Source: Nocardia asteroides
GTDB taxonomy: Bacteria; Actinomycetota; Actinomycetes; Mycobacteriales; Mycobacteriaceae
DNA length: 64,000 nt
Direction of reading: 5' to 3'
Assembly (NCBI GenBank): GCA_019930625.1
Contig: CP082844.1
Coordinates: 5,766,001 to 5,830,000 of the forward strand
Shown here in pieces: positions 1 to 9,268 of the stretch. The notes under the pieces are model-generated. The model saw nothing but the letters and a program-made list of their open reading frames with translations, had not been told where the DNA came from and did not search any database. The position numbers and the translations under genes are program-made. Each line of letters begins with the position of its first letter. Positions within the stretch are counted from its first letter, which is position 1.

Positions 1-90
1 CTGCTCACGGCGCGAAACCCCGGAGCCACATTGCGCGCGTTGGGCACCACTGTGTCCGCGTCTGGACGAATACAACCGGCAAGGAATCCG

Positions 91-1026
91 ATGGACATCC
101 CGTGGATCACGGATAGGCAAGTACAAGAAGTGATCTCGCTGACCGATGCGATCGAGGCGGTAGCTCGATCGATCGTTCGCGAGACCAAAGGCAATGCCGG
201 CGATATCGCCAAGACCATGACAACCTGGGGTCCTGCCAGCAGTGCCCACGCGCTCGGTGCCTACGACGGTGGTGCAGATCTCGTGGCCTTCAAGACCTGG
301 GTCAACACCCCGGCCGGGGCAAGCGCGCTGATGACACTGTTCGACATGTCCGCCGGTCGTGCGAGGGCGGTGCTCGAAGCGGGCGCGCTGGGTGCATTGC
401 GCACCGCAGCGGTGACCGGATTGGCCACTCGCTTGATGAGTGACCCCTCGGCCTCGGAACTGGCACTGATCGGCAGCGGCCGACAGGCGCTCCGTCAGGT
501 CGAGGCAATCTGCGCGGTCAGGCCGATCCGTCGCGTTCGGGTGTGGAGCCGCTCCGAGGACCGGCGAATCGGATTCGCAGCCGCGGTGCGTGACACCCTC
601 GGCATCGATGCGACAGCGACCGCGACACTCGCCGAAGCGGTCGACTCCGCGCCGATCGTCACACTGATCACGCGCGCTATCGAACCCTTCTTGTCACGTG
701 GCTTGCTGGCCACGGGAACCCACCTCAACGCTGTCGGTGCGATCTTGCCCAACAACGCTGAATTCGACCCCGCGCTGCTGGAGGAGTCCGACCTCACCGT
801 CGTAGACAACTTCGTCAACGCTCAGCGCGCATCGCGGGAACTGAACGAGTACTACGGCGTCGACTGGAGCGCGGTGAGCACCCTCGGCGACCTCCTCACC
901 GAGAAAGCCCACCGCCCCTCACAACCTCGACTGACGGTCTTCAAAGGACTCGGGATGGGGCTGGCCGACCTCGCCGTCGCTGCGACGGCACTCGAAGCCA
1001 TCACTGGACAAGGAGCACCGGCGTGA
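91..1026 (+). CDS. ornithine cyclodeaminase / mu-crystallin family protein
   Basis: A 311-residue protein of the OCD/mu-crystallin fold, whose members are NAD(P)-dependent cyclodeaminases, ketimine reductases or amino-acid dehydrogenases. The Rossmann nucleotide-binding loop is visible as LALIGSGRQA in the middle of the protein, followed by VRVWSRS, the usual cofactor-ribose strand. The ATG at 91 is chosen over the in-frame start at 31 because AAGGA lies 6 bases upstream and the protein then begins in the typical family manner. Its stop overlaps the next gene by 4 bases, so it is translationally coupled to the DapA-like gene. The exact substrate cannot be read from sequence; a reductive or deaminating step on an imine or amino acid intermediate is inferred from the family. 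Confidence 0.8.
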   Translation: MDIPWITDRQVQEVISLTDAIEAVARSIVRETKGNAGDIAKTMTTWGPASSAHALGAYDGGADLVAFKTWVNTPAGASALMTLFDMSAGRARAVLEAGALGALRTAAVTGLATRLMSDPSASELALIGSGRQALRQVEAICAVRPIRRVRVWSRSEDRRIGFAAAVRDTLGIDATATATLAEAVDSAPIVTLITRAIEPFLSRGLLATGTHLNAVGAILPNNAEFDPALLEESDLTVVDNFVNAQRASRELNEYYGVDWSAVSTLGDLLTEKAHRPSQPRLTVFKGLGMGLADLAVAATALEAITGQGAPA

Positions 1027-1952
1027 GATTTCGTACCAGCACCGCATTGATCACCGGGTCGATCGCACCGCTGATCACCCCATTCACCGACAGCGGCGAC
1101 TTGGACATCGAAAGTCTTCGGCGACTCGTTGAATGGCAGATCGACGCCGGGTCGCACGGTATCTCGATCGGCGGCTCCACCGGAGAGCCGAGCGCGCAGA
1201 CCATCGCCGAACGGATCGAAGCGATCCTCGCCGTTGCCGATCAGGTCAACGACAGGGTGCCGTTCATCGCGGGAACCGGCTCGGCCAAGCTCGATGAGAC
1301 CATCGAGCTCACCAACGCCGCCCACCTCGCCGGCGCCGATGCTGTCCTGATCATCACCCCGTACTACGCACGACCCACCCAAGAGGCGTTGTACCGCTGG
1401 TACGCCGCGATCGCGCAGGAATTCCCGGATCTGCCGATCATCCTCTACAACGTTCCCTCGAGAACTGCGGTCGAACTCGACCCCACGACAGTCGCACGTC
1501 TGTACCGCGACTTCGACAACATCATCGGAATCAAGGAAACCACCAAGGATTTCGAGCATTTCTCGCGGGTGATCCACGAAGCCGGAGAAGACATCGGGGT
1601 CTGGTCGGGCATCGAACTGCTCTGCCTGCCACTGTTGGCACTCGGCGGCGTCGGCTTCGTCAGCGCGGTAAGCAACATCGCGCCACACACCGTCGCACGA
1701 ATGTATGAGCTGTGGATCGCCGGTGACCACGACGCCGCCCGACGATTGCACTACGCCTTGCATCCACTGGTCGATCTGCTGTTCGTGGAAACCAACCCCG
1801 CCCCGGCGAAGTGGGTGCTCCACCAGCAAGGACGTATCGCTTCGCCACACGTGCGCACACCGCTGATCACCCCGACGGCTGCGGGGATCGAGCAGATCGA
1901 AGCGCTGCTGGACCGCGCGTCGGTCATCGTGAACGAAGAGAAGGCATTCTGA
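1023..1952 (+). CDS. DapA/NanA-type pyruvate aldolase-lyase (dihydrodipicolinate synthase family)
   Basis: A 309-residue class I aldolase of the DHDPS/N-acetylneuraminate lyase family, full length for the family. The GxxGE loop (GSTGE), the catalytic tyrosine Y142 in ILYNVPSRT and the Schiff-base lysine K171 in GIKETTKD are all present, so it should be active. The family forms a lysine-pyruvate Schiff base and either condenses or cleaves C-C bonds. Because it lies inside a catabolic operon with a fumarylacetoacetate hydrolase homologue, a retro-aldol or hydrolytic role in degradation is more likely than lysine biosynthesis (inference). It overlaps the upstream gene by 4 bases and its TGA overlaps the next ATG. 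Confidence 0.82.
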   Translation: MRFRTSTALITGSIAPLITPFTDSGDLDIESLRRLVEWQIDAGSHGISIGGSTGEPSAQTIAERIEAILAVADQVNDRVPFIAGTGSAKLDETIELTNAAHLAGADAVLIITPYYARPTQEALYRWYAAIAQEFPDLPIILYNVPSRTAVELDPTTVARLYRDFDNIIGIKETTKDFEHFSRVIHEAGEDIGVWSGIELLCLPLLALGGVGFVSAVSNIAPHTVARMYELWIAGDHDAARRLHYALHPLVDLLFVETNPAPAKWVLHQQGRIASPHVRTPLITPTAAGIEQIEALLDRASVIVNEEKAF

Positions 1953-2794
1953 TGCGACTGGCCACAGTGGAACTCGCGAGCGAACCGCGCACGATCGTTC
2001 TCGATCAAGGCGGCCGCGCGCGAGATGTCACCGCCGCGACCGGCGTGGTGAAGGCAGATTTCGACATCGCTGCCTTCGAGGAACTGACCGAGGCGAATCT
2101 GCAGAACTACCCGCTCGTCGAACTCGACCGGATCACCCGATGGCTTCCGCCGGTGACCGAACCCCGCCGAATCCTGTGCGTCGGGTTCAATTACCACAAC
2201 CATGCTGTGGAGATGGACAAGGAGTTGCCTTCGCACCCGACGTTCTTCGTCCGGTTCGCCTCATCGATGGTCGGTCATCTGGAGCCGATCGAGCGGTGCT
2301 CCGTGTCGGACAGCCTCGACTGGGAGGGGGAGATCGCGGTGGTGATCGGCAGGGGCGGCCGCCACATCAACAGGCGTGACGCGGCCGACCACGTCTGGGG
2401 ATACACCGCGTTCGCTGACAACAGTGTTCGCGAGTTCCAACTCCACGGCACCCAGGCCACCGCCGGAAAGAATTTCGACCGATCGGGGTCCTTCGGTCCC
2501 TGGCTGGTGACAGCCGACGAAGTCGATGATCCGTCGGCGATGGAAGTGCACACCTACCTCGGCCAACAGCGGGTACAAACTGGTGTCCTCGCCGATCTCG
2601 TATTCGATATCCCCGCTGTCATCGAGTACGTCAGCACATGGACGACTCTGTCACCGGGCGACGTCATCGCCACCGGCACGCCTGCCGGGATCGGCTACCG
2701 GCAGGATCCGCCCCGGTATCTACAGGCCGGCGACGTCTTGACCATCGATATTCCCGGTATCACCCGACTCGTAAACCGCGTCGCCGACGTGTGA
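1952..2794 (+). CDS. fumarylacetoacetate hydrolase family protein
   Basis: A 280-residue FAH-superfamily enzyme. The open frame extends upstream, but the ATG at 1952 overlaps the previous stop (ATGA arrangement) and gives a normal N-terminus, so that start is preferred. Family signatures are visible: CVGFNYHNHAVEM, the acidic metal-ligand stretch DWEGEIAVVIGRGGR, FADNSVREFQ, GKNFDRSGSFGPW and the C-terminal LSPGDVIATGTPAGIG. Members bind a divalent metal and hydrolyse or decarboxylate acylpyruvates and related dioxo acids. Next to the DapA-like lyase it probably handles a ring-opened dioxo acid (inference). It is followed after 12 bases by the flavin reductase. Confidence 0.85.
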   Translation: MRLATVELASEPRTIVLDQGGRARDVTAATGVVKADFDIAAFEELTEANLQNYPLVELDRITRWLPPVTEPRRILCVGFNYHNHAVEMDKELPSHPTFFVRFASSMVGHLEPIERCSVSDSLDWEGEIAVVIGRGGRHINRRDAADHVWGYTAFADNSVREFQLHGTQATAGKNFDRSGSFGPWLVTADEVDDPSAMEVHTYLGQQRVQTGVLADLVFDIPAVIEYVSTWTTLSPGDVIATGTPAGIGYRQDPPRYLQAGDVLTIDIPGITRLVNRVADV

Positions 2795-2806
2795 GGAGGA
2801 TTCACG

Positions 2807-3316
2807 ATGAGTACCAGCTCGACGACGCGCACGGACATCGCGACTGCCTTGAAGGAGGCCATGGCCTCGGTCTGCACACCGGTCTCGGTCATCACAACGA
2901 TGGACGGCGACCGTCCACACGGCACCACCGTCAGTGCGTTCGCGTCCTTGTCGATGCAACCGCCGATGCTCATGGTCGCGTTGGACCGGAGATCGGATCT
3001 GTTGTCGATTCTTCGGCGTACCAAACGATTCGGGGTGAACATCCTCGGTTCTGCCCAGCCCGGGACAGCCACCGCATTCGCCCGCAAAGGAACCGACAAG
3101 TTCGCTGGGATCGGGTGGGTCAACCAGTCCGGGGCCCCCCGGTTGATCGGCGCTCCGGGATGGGTGGTGTGCGATGCCGCGTCCTTCATCGAGGGCGGGG
3201 ACCACATCGTCGTGTTCGCTGACGTCCGCGATGCCGATACCAACGTCGGGCCGCCGTTGACGTACTTCCGCCGCGGATTCGGCACGCACACCGTGCTCGC
3301 CTCGGAGCCACAGTGA
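2807..3316 (+). CDS. flavin reductase domain protein (reductase component of a two-component monooxygenase)
   Basis: A 169-residue flavin reductase of the HpaC/ActVB-like family. Recognisable stretches are VSVITTMDGDRPHGTTVSAF, the FMN-binding SLSMQPPMLMVALD and FGVNIL. Such proteins reduce free FMN or FAD with NAD(P)H and pass it by diffusion to a separate monooxygenase. A strong ribosome binding site (GAGGAGG) precedes the ATG. The stop codon overlaps the start of ribBA, which makes flavin synthesis and flavin reduction co-translated. No oxygenase component is found in this window, so the partner is expected upstream of position 1 (inference). Confidence 0.83.
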   Translation: MSTSSTTRTDIATALKEAMASVCTPVSVITTMDGDRPHGTTVSAFASLSMQPPMLMVALDRRSDLLSILRRTKRFGVNILGSAQPGTATAFARKGTDKFAGIGWVNQSGAPRLIGAPGWVVCDAASFIEGGDHIVVFADVRDADTNVGPPLTYFRRGFGTHTVLASEPQ

Positions 3317-4566
3317 TGGCGGCCACCGGCCACGCCGTGCAGCGGGCGGTGGCGGCGCTCCGCTCCGGTGGCATGGTCGTCGTGGTCGACAGCGCCGACC
3401 GCGAGGACGAAGGCGACCTCGTGGCGGCTGCCGAGGCCGTGACCACGGAGCAGATGGCCTTCATGGTTCACCACACCACCGGCATCATCTGTGCTCCCAT
3501 GACCGGCTCCCACGCCGACCGACTGGAACTTCCCCCAATGGTCGCGGACAACGGCGACCCGCATCGCACCGCCTTCACCGTCACCGTCGATCACAGAACA
3601 ACCGGAACCGGCGTCTCAGCCCACGATCGTGCGACCACGGTCGCTGCGCTGGCCTCCGCGGCGAGTAGCGGTGCTGATTTTCGCCGCCCTGGCCATGTCT
3701 TTCCGCTCAGAGCTCGTCCTGGCGGCGTCCTCGAGCGCCCTGGACATACCGAGGCGGCTATCGACCTGCTGAACCTTGCCGAGCGAACACCGGTCGGTGT
3801 CATCGGAGAGATCGTCGCCGACGATGGATCGATGCGGCGTGGGTCTGATTTGCGAGCGTTCGCGGTCGCCCACGGCCTTCCCCTGATCACCATTGCCGAG
3901 CTGATCGAACATCGTCGCCGCGAGGCATTCTCGGTAACCCGTCTAGCTTCAGCGCGGATGCCCACCGCGTTCGGAAGTTTCCAGGCCACCGCCTACCGAG
4001 GCAATTCCGACAGTGTCGAACACTTGGCGCTGGTCATGGGGGATGTGCGTGCCGCCAGCGAGGGAACGGCGGGCGTGCTGGTCCGTTTGCACAGTGAATG
4101 TCTGACCGGTGACATCCTGGCCTCACAGCGATGCGATTGCGGCGACCAACTCGAGCAGTCCCTTCGCGCCGTCAGTGACCAGGGGTGTGGCGCGGTGATC
4201 TACCTGCGTGGACACGAAGGGCGAGGGATCGGTCTCGGTCCCAAGATCCTCGCCTATGAACTGCAAGACAGTGGCATGGACACCGTCGACGCCAATCTGG
4301 TCCAGGGCCTGGCTGCCGACGCACGCGACTACACCGTCGGCGCGCGGATTCTCGACGACCTCGGTATCTCGAGGGTGCGCCTGCTGACCAACAATCCTGG
4401 CAAGTGCGCTGCGTTGATCGCCGAGGGAATCGAAGTGCGTTCTCGTGTAGGCCTTCCCACCGCAGCCACCGCTGACAACCTGCGCTACCTGCGGACCAAA
4501 CGTGACCGCATGGGACACGCACTCGAAATCCCCGAACGTCTCGATATCGAAAGAAGCGCGTTGTGA
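3316..4566 (+). CDS. ribBA: bifunctional 3,4-dihydroxy-2-butanone-4-phosphate synthase / GTP cyclohydrolase II
   Basis: A 416-residue two-domain enzyme of riboflavin synthesis. The N-terminal RibB domain has DSADREDEGDL, HRTAFTVTVDH, TTGTGVSAHDRA and RRPGHVFPLRA. The C-terminal RibA domain has the zinc cysteines (SEC, then RCDCGD), the LRGHEGRGIGL loop and LTNNPGKCAAL. RibB makes the four-carbon unit from ribulose 5-phosphate; RibA opens GTP. The ATG at 3316 overlaps the previous stop; a GTG three bases earlier is an alternative. Its position in a catabolic operon beside a flavin reductase, away from other rib genes, suggests a dedicated supply of flavin for an oxygenase rather than housekeeping synthesis (inference). 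Confidence 0.92.
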   Translation: MAATGHAVQRAVAALRSGGMVVVVDSADREDEGDLVAAAEAVTTEQMAFMVHHTTGIICAPMTGSHADRLELPPMVADNGDPHRTAFTVTVDHRTTGTGVSAHDRATTVAALASAASSGADFRRPGHVFPLRARPGGVLERPGHTEAAIDLLNLAERTPVGVIGEIVADDGSMRRGSDLRAFAVAHGLPLITIAELIEHRRREAFSVTRLASARMPTAFGSFQATAYRGNSDSVEHLALVMGDVRAASEGTAGVLVRLHSECLTGDILASQRCDCGDQLEQSLRAVSDQGCGAVIYLRGHEGRGIGLGPKILAYELQDSGMDTVDANLVQGLAADARDYTVGARILDDLGISRVRLLTNNPGKCAALIAEGIEVRSRVGLPTAATADNLRYLRTKRDRMGHALEIPERLDIERSAL

Positions 4567-6248
4567 CCGCACTGCCCTCTGGCCGGACTTCTCCCGTGCG
4601 CAGCACCATGCAGAACATCGGGCTTCAGATCCGGCGGCTACTCGATCACGGAGCGACTGTGCACGGCGCCGGCAAAGTGATCACCGCCGCCCCCGCGCCC
4701 GATCAGCCTCGCTCAGTCACCTACGCAGACACTGCTCGAAATGCTGCCAGACTGGCCTCTGCGTTGACCGCTCTGGGGGTGGCCACCGGCGATAGGGTCG
4801 CCACCTTCATGTGGAACAACCAGGAACACATCGAGGCGTACTTCGCTGTCCCTTCAATGGGGGCGGTGCTGCATCCGCTCAACGTACGCCTCGCCGGGGA
4901 ACAGATCAGTTACATCGTCGGGCATGCGCAGGACAAGGTGGTGATCGTCGACCACACCCTGTTCGATACCTTTATGACGATCGTGCCGCATTTGAGCACA
5001 GTCGAACACATCATCGTCAATGGTCCCGTCGACATCGACGAACTCTCCGGTCACGGCGTCCACATCCACGACTACAGCACCCTGCTCGATGGACAGCCCG
5101 ATCAATTCGCCTGGCCGGACATCGAGGAAAATCATCCTGCGGCAATGTGTTACACGTCGGGAACCACCGGAAACCCCAAGGGCGTCACCTACAGTCACCG
5201 ATCGATCTATCTGCACGCGCTGGCAAGCTCGTTGCCTGACGCCTTCGACCTGTCATGTCAGGACACTGTTCTCGCGGCCGTTCCCCAATTCCACGTCATG
5301 GCTTGGGGTCTGCCGTATAGCGCCTTCCTCACAGGCGCATCGCTCGCGTTGCCGGATCGGTTCCTCGGACCAGAGCACCTCATCCACTTCATCGGCTCCG
5401 CTCGGGTCACCAAAGGCGCCGCGGTCCCCACAGTCTGGACCAGCGTGCTGAACCATCTCGACCAGAGTCCTCCGCCCGCACCACTCGCTCTCCGTGAAGC
5501 CATCGTCGGTGGCTCGGCGATGCCGGCGTCGCTGTTGCAGGCATTCGCCGAGCGCCACAGCATCACAATGGTCCACGCATGGGGGATGACAGAGATGTCG
5601 CCGCTGGGCACCGTCGCCCGCCCGCCGGCGAACGCGAGCGCGGAACAGTTCACCCGCTACCAGCTCACTCAAGGGCGTCTCCTAGCCCCTGTCGAAGCCA
5701 AACTCGTCGCCGACAACGGAAAAGAACTCCCGTGGGACAACACGGCCGTCGGCGAGCTGATCGTACGCGGACCCTGGATTACCGGCAGCTACAACGGCGA
5801 CCCCGAACCGGACCCCGACAAATTCCTCGACGGATGGCTGCGCACCGGTGACGTAGGCAAGCTCAGCGCCGATGGGTATCTGACCATCACCGATCGAGCC
5901 AAAGACATCATCAAATCCGGCGGAGAATGGATCTCCTCGGTGGAGCTCGAAGGACTGCTTGCCGGCCACCCCGCGGTCCACGAGGCCGCCGTCATCGGTG
6001 TACCCGACGACAAGTGGGGAGAACGTCCACTCGTCGCGGTCGTGCTGGTGGCGGGGATTTCCGCCACCGCCGCAGAACTGCGGCACTACTTAGCCGACCA
6101 TGTGAACCGCTGGCAACTGCCGGAACGCTGGTCGTTCATTGACGAAGTCCCCAAAACCTCGGTCGGCAAGTTCGACAAGAAGCTCCTGCGTGCCCAGCAC
6201 GCAGGAGGTCAACTCGCCGTCGAATACACGCAACCGGCACGCGCCTGA
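4563..6248 (+). CDS. AMP-dependent acyl-CoA synthetase (fatty-acyl/aryl-CoA ligase)
   Basis: A full-length ANL-superfamily ligase of up to 561 residues. It carries the phosphate loop YTSGTTGNPKGVTYSH, the substrate/adenine motif HAWGMTEMSP, GWLRTGDVGKL, the hinge DRAKDIIKSGGEW and the C-terminal catalytic lysine context PKTSVGKFDK. It activates a carboxylic acid to its CoA thioester through an acyl-adenylate. The GTG at 4563 overlaps the ribBA stop; an internal ATG at 4608 gives the more usual short N-terminus and may be the real start. The product probably feeds the following dehydrogenase or beta-oxidation, but the substrate is not defined by the sequence. Confidence 0.88.
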   Translation: MTALPSGRTSPVRSTMQNIGLQIRRLLDHGATVHGAGKVITAAPAPDQPRSVTYADTARNAARLASALTALGVATGDRVATFMWNNQEHIEAYFAVPSMGAVLHPLNVRLAGEQISYIVGHAQDKVVIVDHTLFDTFMTIVPHLSTVEHIIVNGPVDIDELSGHGVHIHDYSTLLDGQPDQFAWPDIEENHPAAMCYTSGTTGNPKGVTYSHRSIYLHALASSLPDAFDLSCQDTVLAAVPQFHVMAWGLPYSAFLTGASLALPDRFLGPEHLIHFIGSARVTKGAAVPTVWTSVLNHLDQSPPPAPLALREAIVGGSAMPASLLQAFAERHSITMVHAWGMTEMSPLGTVARPPANASAEQFTRYQLTQGRLLAPVEAKLVADNGKELPWDNTAVGELIVRGPWITGSYNGDPEPDPDKFLDGWLRTGDVGKLSADGYLTITDRAKDIIKSGGEWISSVELEGLLAGHPAVHEAAVIGVPDDKWGERPLVAVVLVAGISATAAELRHYLADHVNRWQLPERWSFIDEVPKTSVGKFDKKLLRAQHAGGQLAVEYTQPARA

Positions 6249-6336
6249 CGCCTCCACGAAAACCGCCGCCCCCACCGCGGTGAACGACCCCCGCAGTGCG
6301 AGCCCGCGCTCGCGACCATCGACGACAAGGTTCGAC

Positions 6337-7791
6337 ATGGCCCTCCCCGGCACTCTCGCTGCCCCTCATCGCATGTTCATCGCCGGACGTTGGACGACCG
6401 GCGCCGGAGGGCGATTCAGCGTCGAAAACCCCGCCGACGCCAGCACAATCGCAACCGTCGCCAACGGGGATGCCAGCGACGCCGGCCGCGCAGTCGACGC
6501 CGCGGCCGAAGCCGCAGCCGCCTGGGCACAAACCTCCCCGCGGCAACGGTCGGAGATCCTGCGCGCCGCATTCTCCCTGATGCACAGGGCGCACGGCGAC
6601 TTGGCAGAACTCATCGTCGCCGAAAACGGCAAGTCCCGATCAGACGCCGACGCCGAAGTGGCTTACGCAGCAGAGTATTTGCGGTGGTTCGCCGAAGAAG
6701 CGGTCAGAAACGACGGTAGCTACACACGCTCACCTGCGGGAAACACCCGCACCATCATCCACCGCCACCCCGTCGGCGTAGCCGCACTCGTCATTCCTTG
6801 GAACTTTCCGGCGGCCATGGCCACCCGAAAAATCGGGCCTGCGCTGGCTGCCGGTTGCACCGTTGTACTCAAACCCGCTGCGGAAACGCCGCTGACTGCG
6901 CTCGCTCTTGCCCGGATTTTGTCCGAAGCGGGCGTGCCGGACGGTGTCATCAATGTCCTACCCACCACCCGTGCCGCGGAGGTGGTCACGACCTGGCTCC
7001 AGGATCCGCGTGTTCGCAAGATCTCCTTCACCGGATCGACTCACGTGGGGAAACTTCTGCTTCGCCAAGCAGCAGATCGTGTCCTCAACAGCTCCATGGA
7101 ACTGGGTGGAAACGCGCCTTTTGTCGTGGCACGCGACGCTGACCTCGACAAAGCTGTCGACGGTGCCATGATCGCGAAGTTCCGCAACAGCGGCCAAGCC
7201 TGCACTGCGGCCAACCGATTCTACATCCACGAAGCTGTCCTCACGCCGTTCGTCACGCGGCTGAGTGAGCGAGTTCGAGCGTTGGCGGTCGGACCTGGCG
7301 CCGATCCCCGCAGCGAGATCGGGCCACTCATCAGTGCTGAAGCTGTCGCAACAATCGACGGCCTGGTCAACGCCGCGGTCAGCGCCGGGGCACACATCAT
7401 GGCTCGCGGGGATTGCCCAGTAGACAGCAAGGGAAACTTCTATCCGCCGACGGTGCTGACCGATGTCGCCCACCACGCCGACATCGTCCGGCACGAAATC
7501 TTCGGCCCCGTCGCCCCCATTCTCGCCTGGAAGGACGAACGGGCGCTGCTCAGACACATCAACGACAGCGAAGCCGGTCTGGCCGCGTACGTCTACTCCA
7601 GAGATCTTCAATACGCCTTGCACCTCGGAGAAGCCGTCCAGGCCGGGATGGTTGCGATCAACCGCGGTCTCGTCTCGGACCCAGCGGCGCCGTTCGGCGG
7701 CATGAAGCAAAGTGGACTCGGCAGGGAGGGCGGCCGCGAAGCTCTGCACGACTACACCGAGACTCAGTACCTCAGTGTCGACTGGAATTGA
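6337..7791 (+). CDS. NAD(P)-dependent aldehyde dehydrogenase, succinate-semialdehyde dehydrogenase-like
   Basis: A 484-residue aldehyde dehydrogenase whose length and motifs best fit the GabD (succinate semialdehyde) group. It has PWNFPAAM, FTGSTHVGK, the general base E255 in MELGGNAPF, the nucleophile C289 in NSGQACTAANRF, and the C-terminal PFGGMKQSGLGREGG. The open frame starts further upstream at 6139 inside the ligase gene; the ATG at 6337, preceded by AAGG, gives the normal N-terminus MALPGTLAAPHRMFIAGRW and is preferred. It is the last gene of the plus-strand catabolic operon and likely oxidises the terminal aldehyde to an acid entering central metabolism (inference). Confidence 0.87.
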   Translation: MALPGTLAAPHRMFIAGRWTTGAGGRFSVENPADASTIATVANGDASDAGRAVDAAAEAAAAWAQTSPRQRSEILRAAFSLMHRAHGDLAELIVAENGKSRSDADAEVAYAAEYLRWFAEEAVRNDGSYTRSPAGNTRTIIHRHPVGVAALVIPWNFPAAMATRKIGPALAAGCTVVLKPAAETPLTALALARILSEAGVPDGVINVLPTTRAAEVVTTWLQDPRVRKISFTGSTHVGKLLLRQAADRVLNSSMELGGNAPFVVARDADLDKAVDGAMIAKFRNSGQACTAANRFYIHEAVLTPFVTRLSERVRALAVGPGADPRSEIGPLISAEAVATIDGLVNAAVSAGAHIMARGDCPVDSKGNFYPPTVLTDVAHHADIVRHEIFGPVAPILAWKDERALLRHINDSEAGLAAYVYSRDLQYALHLGEAVQAGMVAINRGLVSDPAAPFGGMKQSGLGREGGREALHDYTETQYLSVDWN

Positions 7792-8274
7792 GCCCGAGAC
7801 CGTCCTGGAAACCCGTTCGAAGTTGGCGACATCGATGAACCGCGACGAGTTGGTCGGAGATCTACCACAGCCGCCCCCAGCCGGATGCTGCATGGGTGAA
7901 ACTTTGCGTCGCAATCGTGCTGTACATCCGACGCGGCACACGAGTGGGCGGTGATCGACTGAACGAAGACGCTCTAATGATGCGCTGGTCGCATCATGCT
8001 GATCCACGGATCTCCTTTGCCCTCCGAACCGGATGTGACTGTAGGTCCGACCCCGTGACACCATTCAGGGGCATGACGGTGCGCCAGGGACTGCTGTGGG
8101 AACCGATCCGGGGTGCTGGCGGTGGCGAACAAGACGTGCCGTACGTGACCGCGGGCCTTCCGCAGCCACCTCAACGGATATGCCACCATGCAAGCTGGGG
8201 TCACGAACGTGCTCTACCTCCGGCAAGCGGTAGCGAACGAGCGGCGGCGTGTCTGGGCTCTTCCGACGCCCAGG
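7792..8274 (+). other. intergenic stretch, nothing recognised
   Basis: About 480 bases between the aldehyde dehydrogenase stop and the 3' end of the convergent XRE regulator. Short open frames occur but none has a recognisable motif or convincing start. No clear stem-loop with a T-run was seen. Confidence 0.4.
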
Positions 8275-9123
8275 TCACTTCGTCGAGGCGTCGAACTTTT
8301 CGGTCCCGATAGCCCTGAGCAGTGTGAGCGTGCGCGCATCCGACGATCCCGGATCGGCTGTATAGACCACAATTCGAAGGTCACTGCCTTCGACGGTGAG
8401 CACATCGCAGTCCAAAGTCATCGGACCGACCTCTGGATGCAAAATCGTCTTTCGGGTCGACTTGTGTCTGGCAATCGTGCTCCGGTTCCATAGCACATCG
8501 AAGCGCTCACTTACCTTCCGCAAGTCGGAAATCAGTGCGCGTAGTTGTGTATCGTCCGGGAACAATCCGACGGCAGCCCGAAGATCGGCGACTGCGGCAG
8601 CTTCGAATGCCGCATTCTCGCTGGCAGTCGAGACGATCCGGGACGGGAGATCGGTGAAGTGCCGCCACAGTAGGTTGCGATTGCGCGAGTTCTCGCCGGA
8701 CAAATCGCCGAGCAGCGCTGAAGCCAGAGGGTTGGCTGCGACCAGTCGCCAGGTCGAGTCAAGGACCATGACAGGCACATCACCGAGGCGACTCAAGATC
8801 CGCTGAACCCCTGGCGTCAGATGGCGGTTGATACCGGTGATGTGCGGATTCGCATGGCCGGCCAGGCCGAAGAGGTATGCAGTCTCGTCATCGGTCAGCT
8901 GTAGTGCGCGCGCCAGCGCTTCCAGAACTGGCGGCGAAGGGATTCCTGCGCGTCCTCGCTCGAGACGAGCCAGATAGTCCACCGAGAGCCCCGCCAGATT
9001 GGCAACCTCCTCGCGGCGCAGTCCTGGCGCCCGGCGGAGGCTTCCAGAAGGCAGCCCGATGCTCGCCGGACCCAGACGATCCCGCCAGTCGCGCAAACAA
9101 CGACCGAGTTCTTTCCGATCCAT
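8275..9123 (-). CDS. XRE family regulator with MmyB-like ligand-binding domain
   Basis: A helix-turn-helix regulator of about 282 residues. The N-terminal XRE domain contains RRAPGLRREEVANLAGLS followed by VDYLARLERGR, the hallmark of the actinobacterial MmyB-like group. The C-terminal half (VMVLDSTWRLVAANPLASALLG, NLLWRHFTD) is the MmyB-type PAS-like ligand domain, thought to bind small hydrophobic molecules. The ATG at 9123 is preferred; a GTG at 9141 is in frame. It is divergent from an SDR gene starting at 9269. This arrangement is typical for MmyB-type regulators, which usually control the adjacent oxidoreductase (established pattern; specific regulation here is inferred). Confidence 0.85.
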   Translation of the reverse strand: MDRKELGRCLRDWRDRLGPASIGLPSGSLRRAPGLRREEVANLAGLSVDYLARLERGRAGIPSPPVLEALARALQLTDDETAYLFGLAGHANPHITGINRHLTPGVQRILSRLGDVPVMVLDSTWRLVAANPLASALLGDLSGENSRNRNLLWRHFTDLPSRIVSTASENAAFEAAAVADLRAAVGLFPDDTQLRALISDLRKVSERFDVLWNRSTIARHKSTRKTILHPEVGPMTLDCDVLTVEGSDLRIVVYTADPGSSDARTLTLLRAIGTEKFDASTK

Positions 9124-9268
9124 GTATCCATCCTGGCCCACATACGACCGCTGAGGGTGGCCCTACCAGTCCCAGGCAGCAGCGGCCTCTGGTCGTCGAC
9201 GTGACTCACCCGGCACGGTTGTTGCAGCTGTAGCCCACACCCGTGGCCGCAGGACAAGGAGTAGGTAC

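Noticed and set aside
852..1850. Long minus-strand open frame of 332 codons antisense to the DapA-like gene
   Set aside because: Shadow frame caused by GC-rich codon positions; no start signal, no family motif, while the plus strand encodes clear enzymes.
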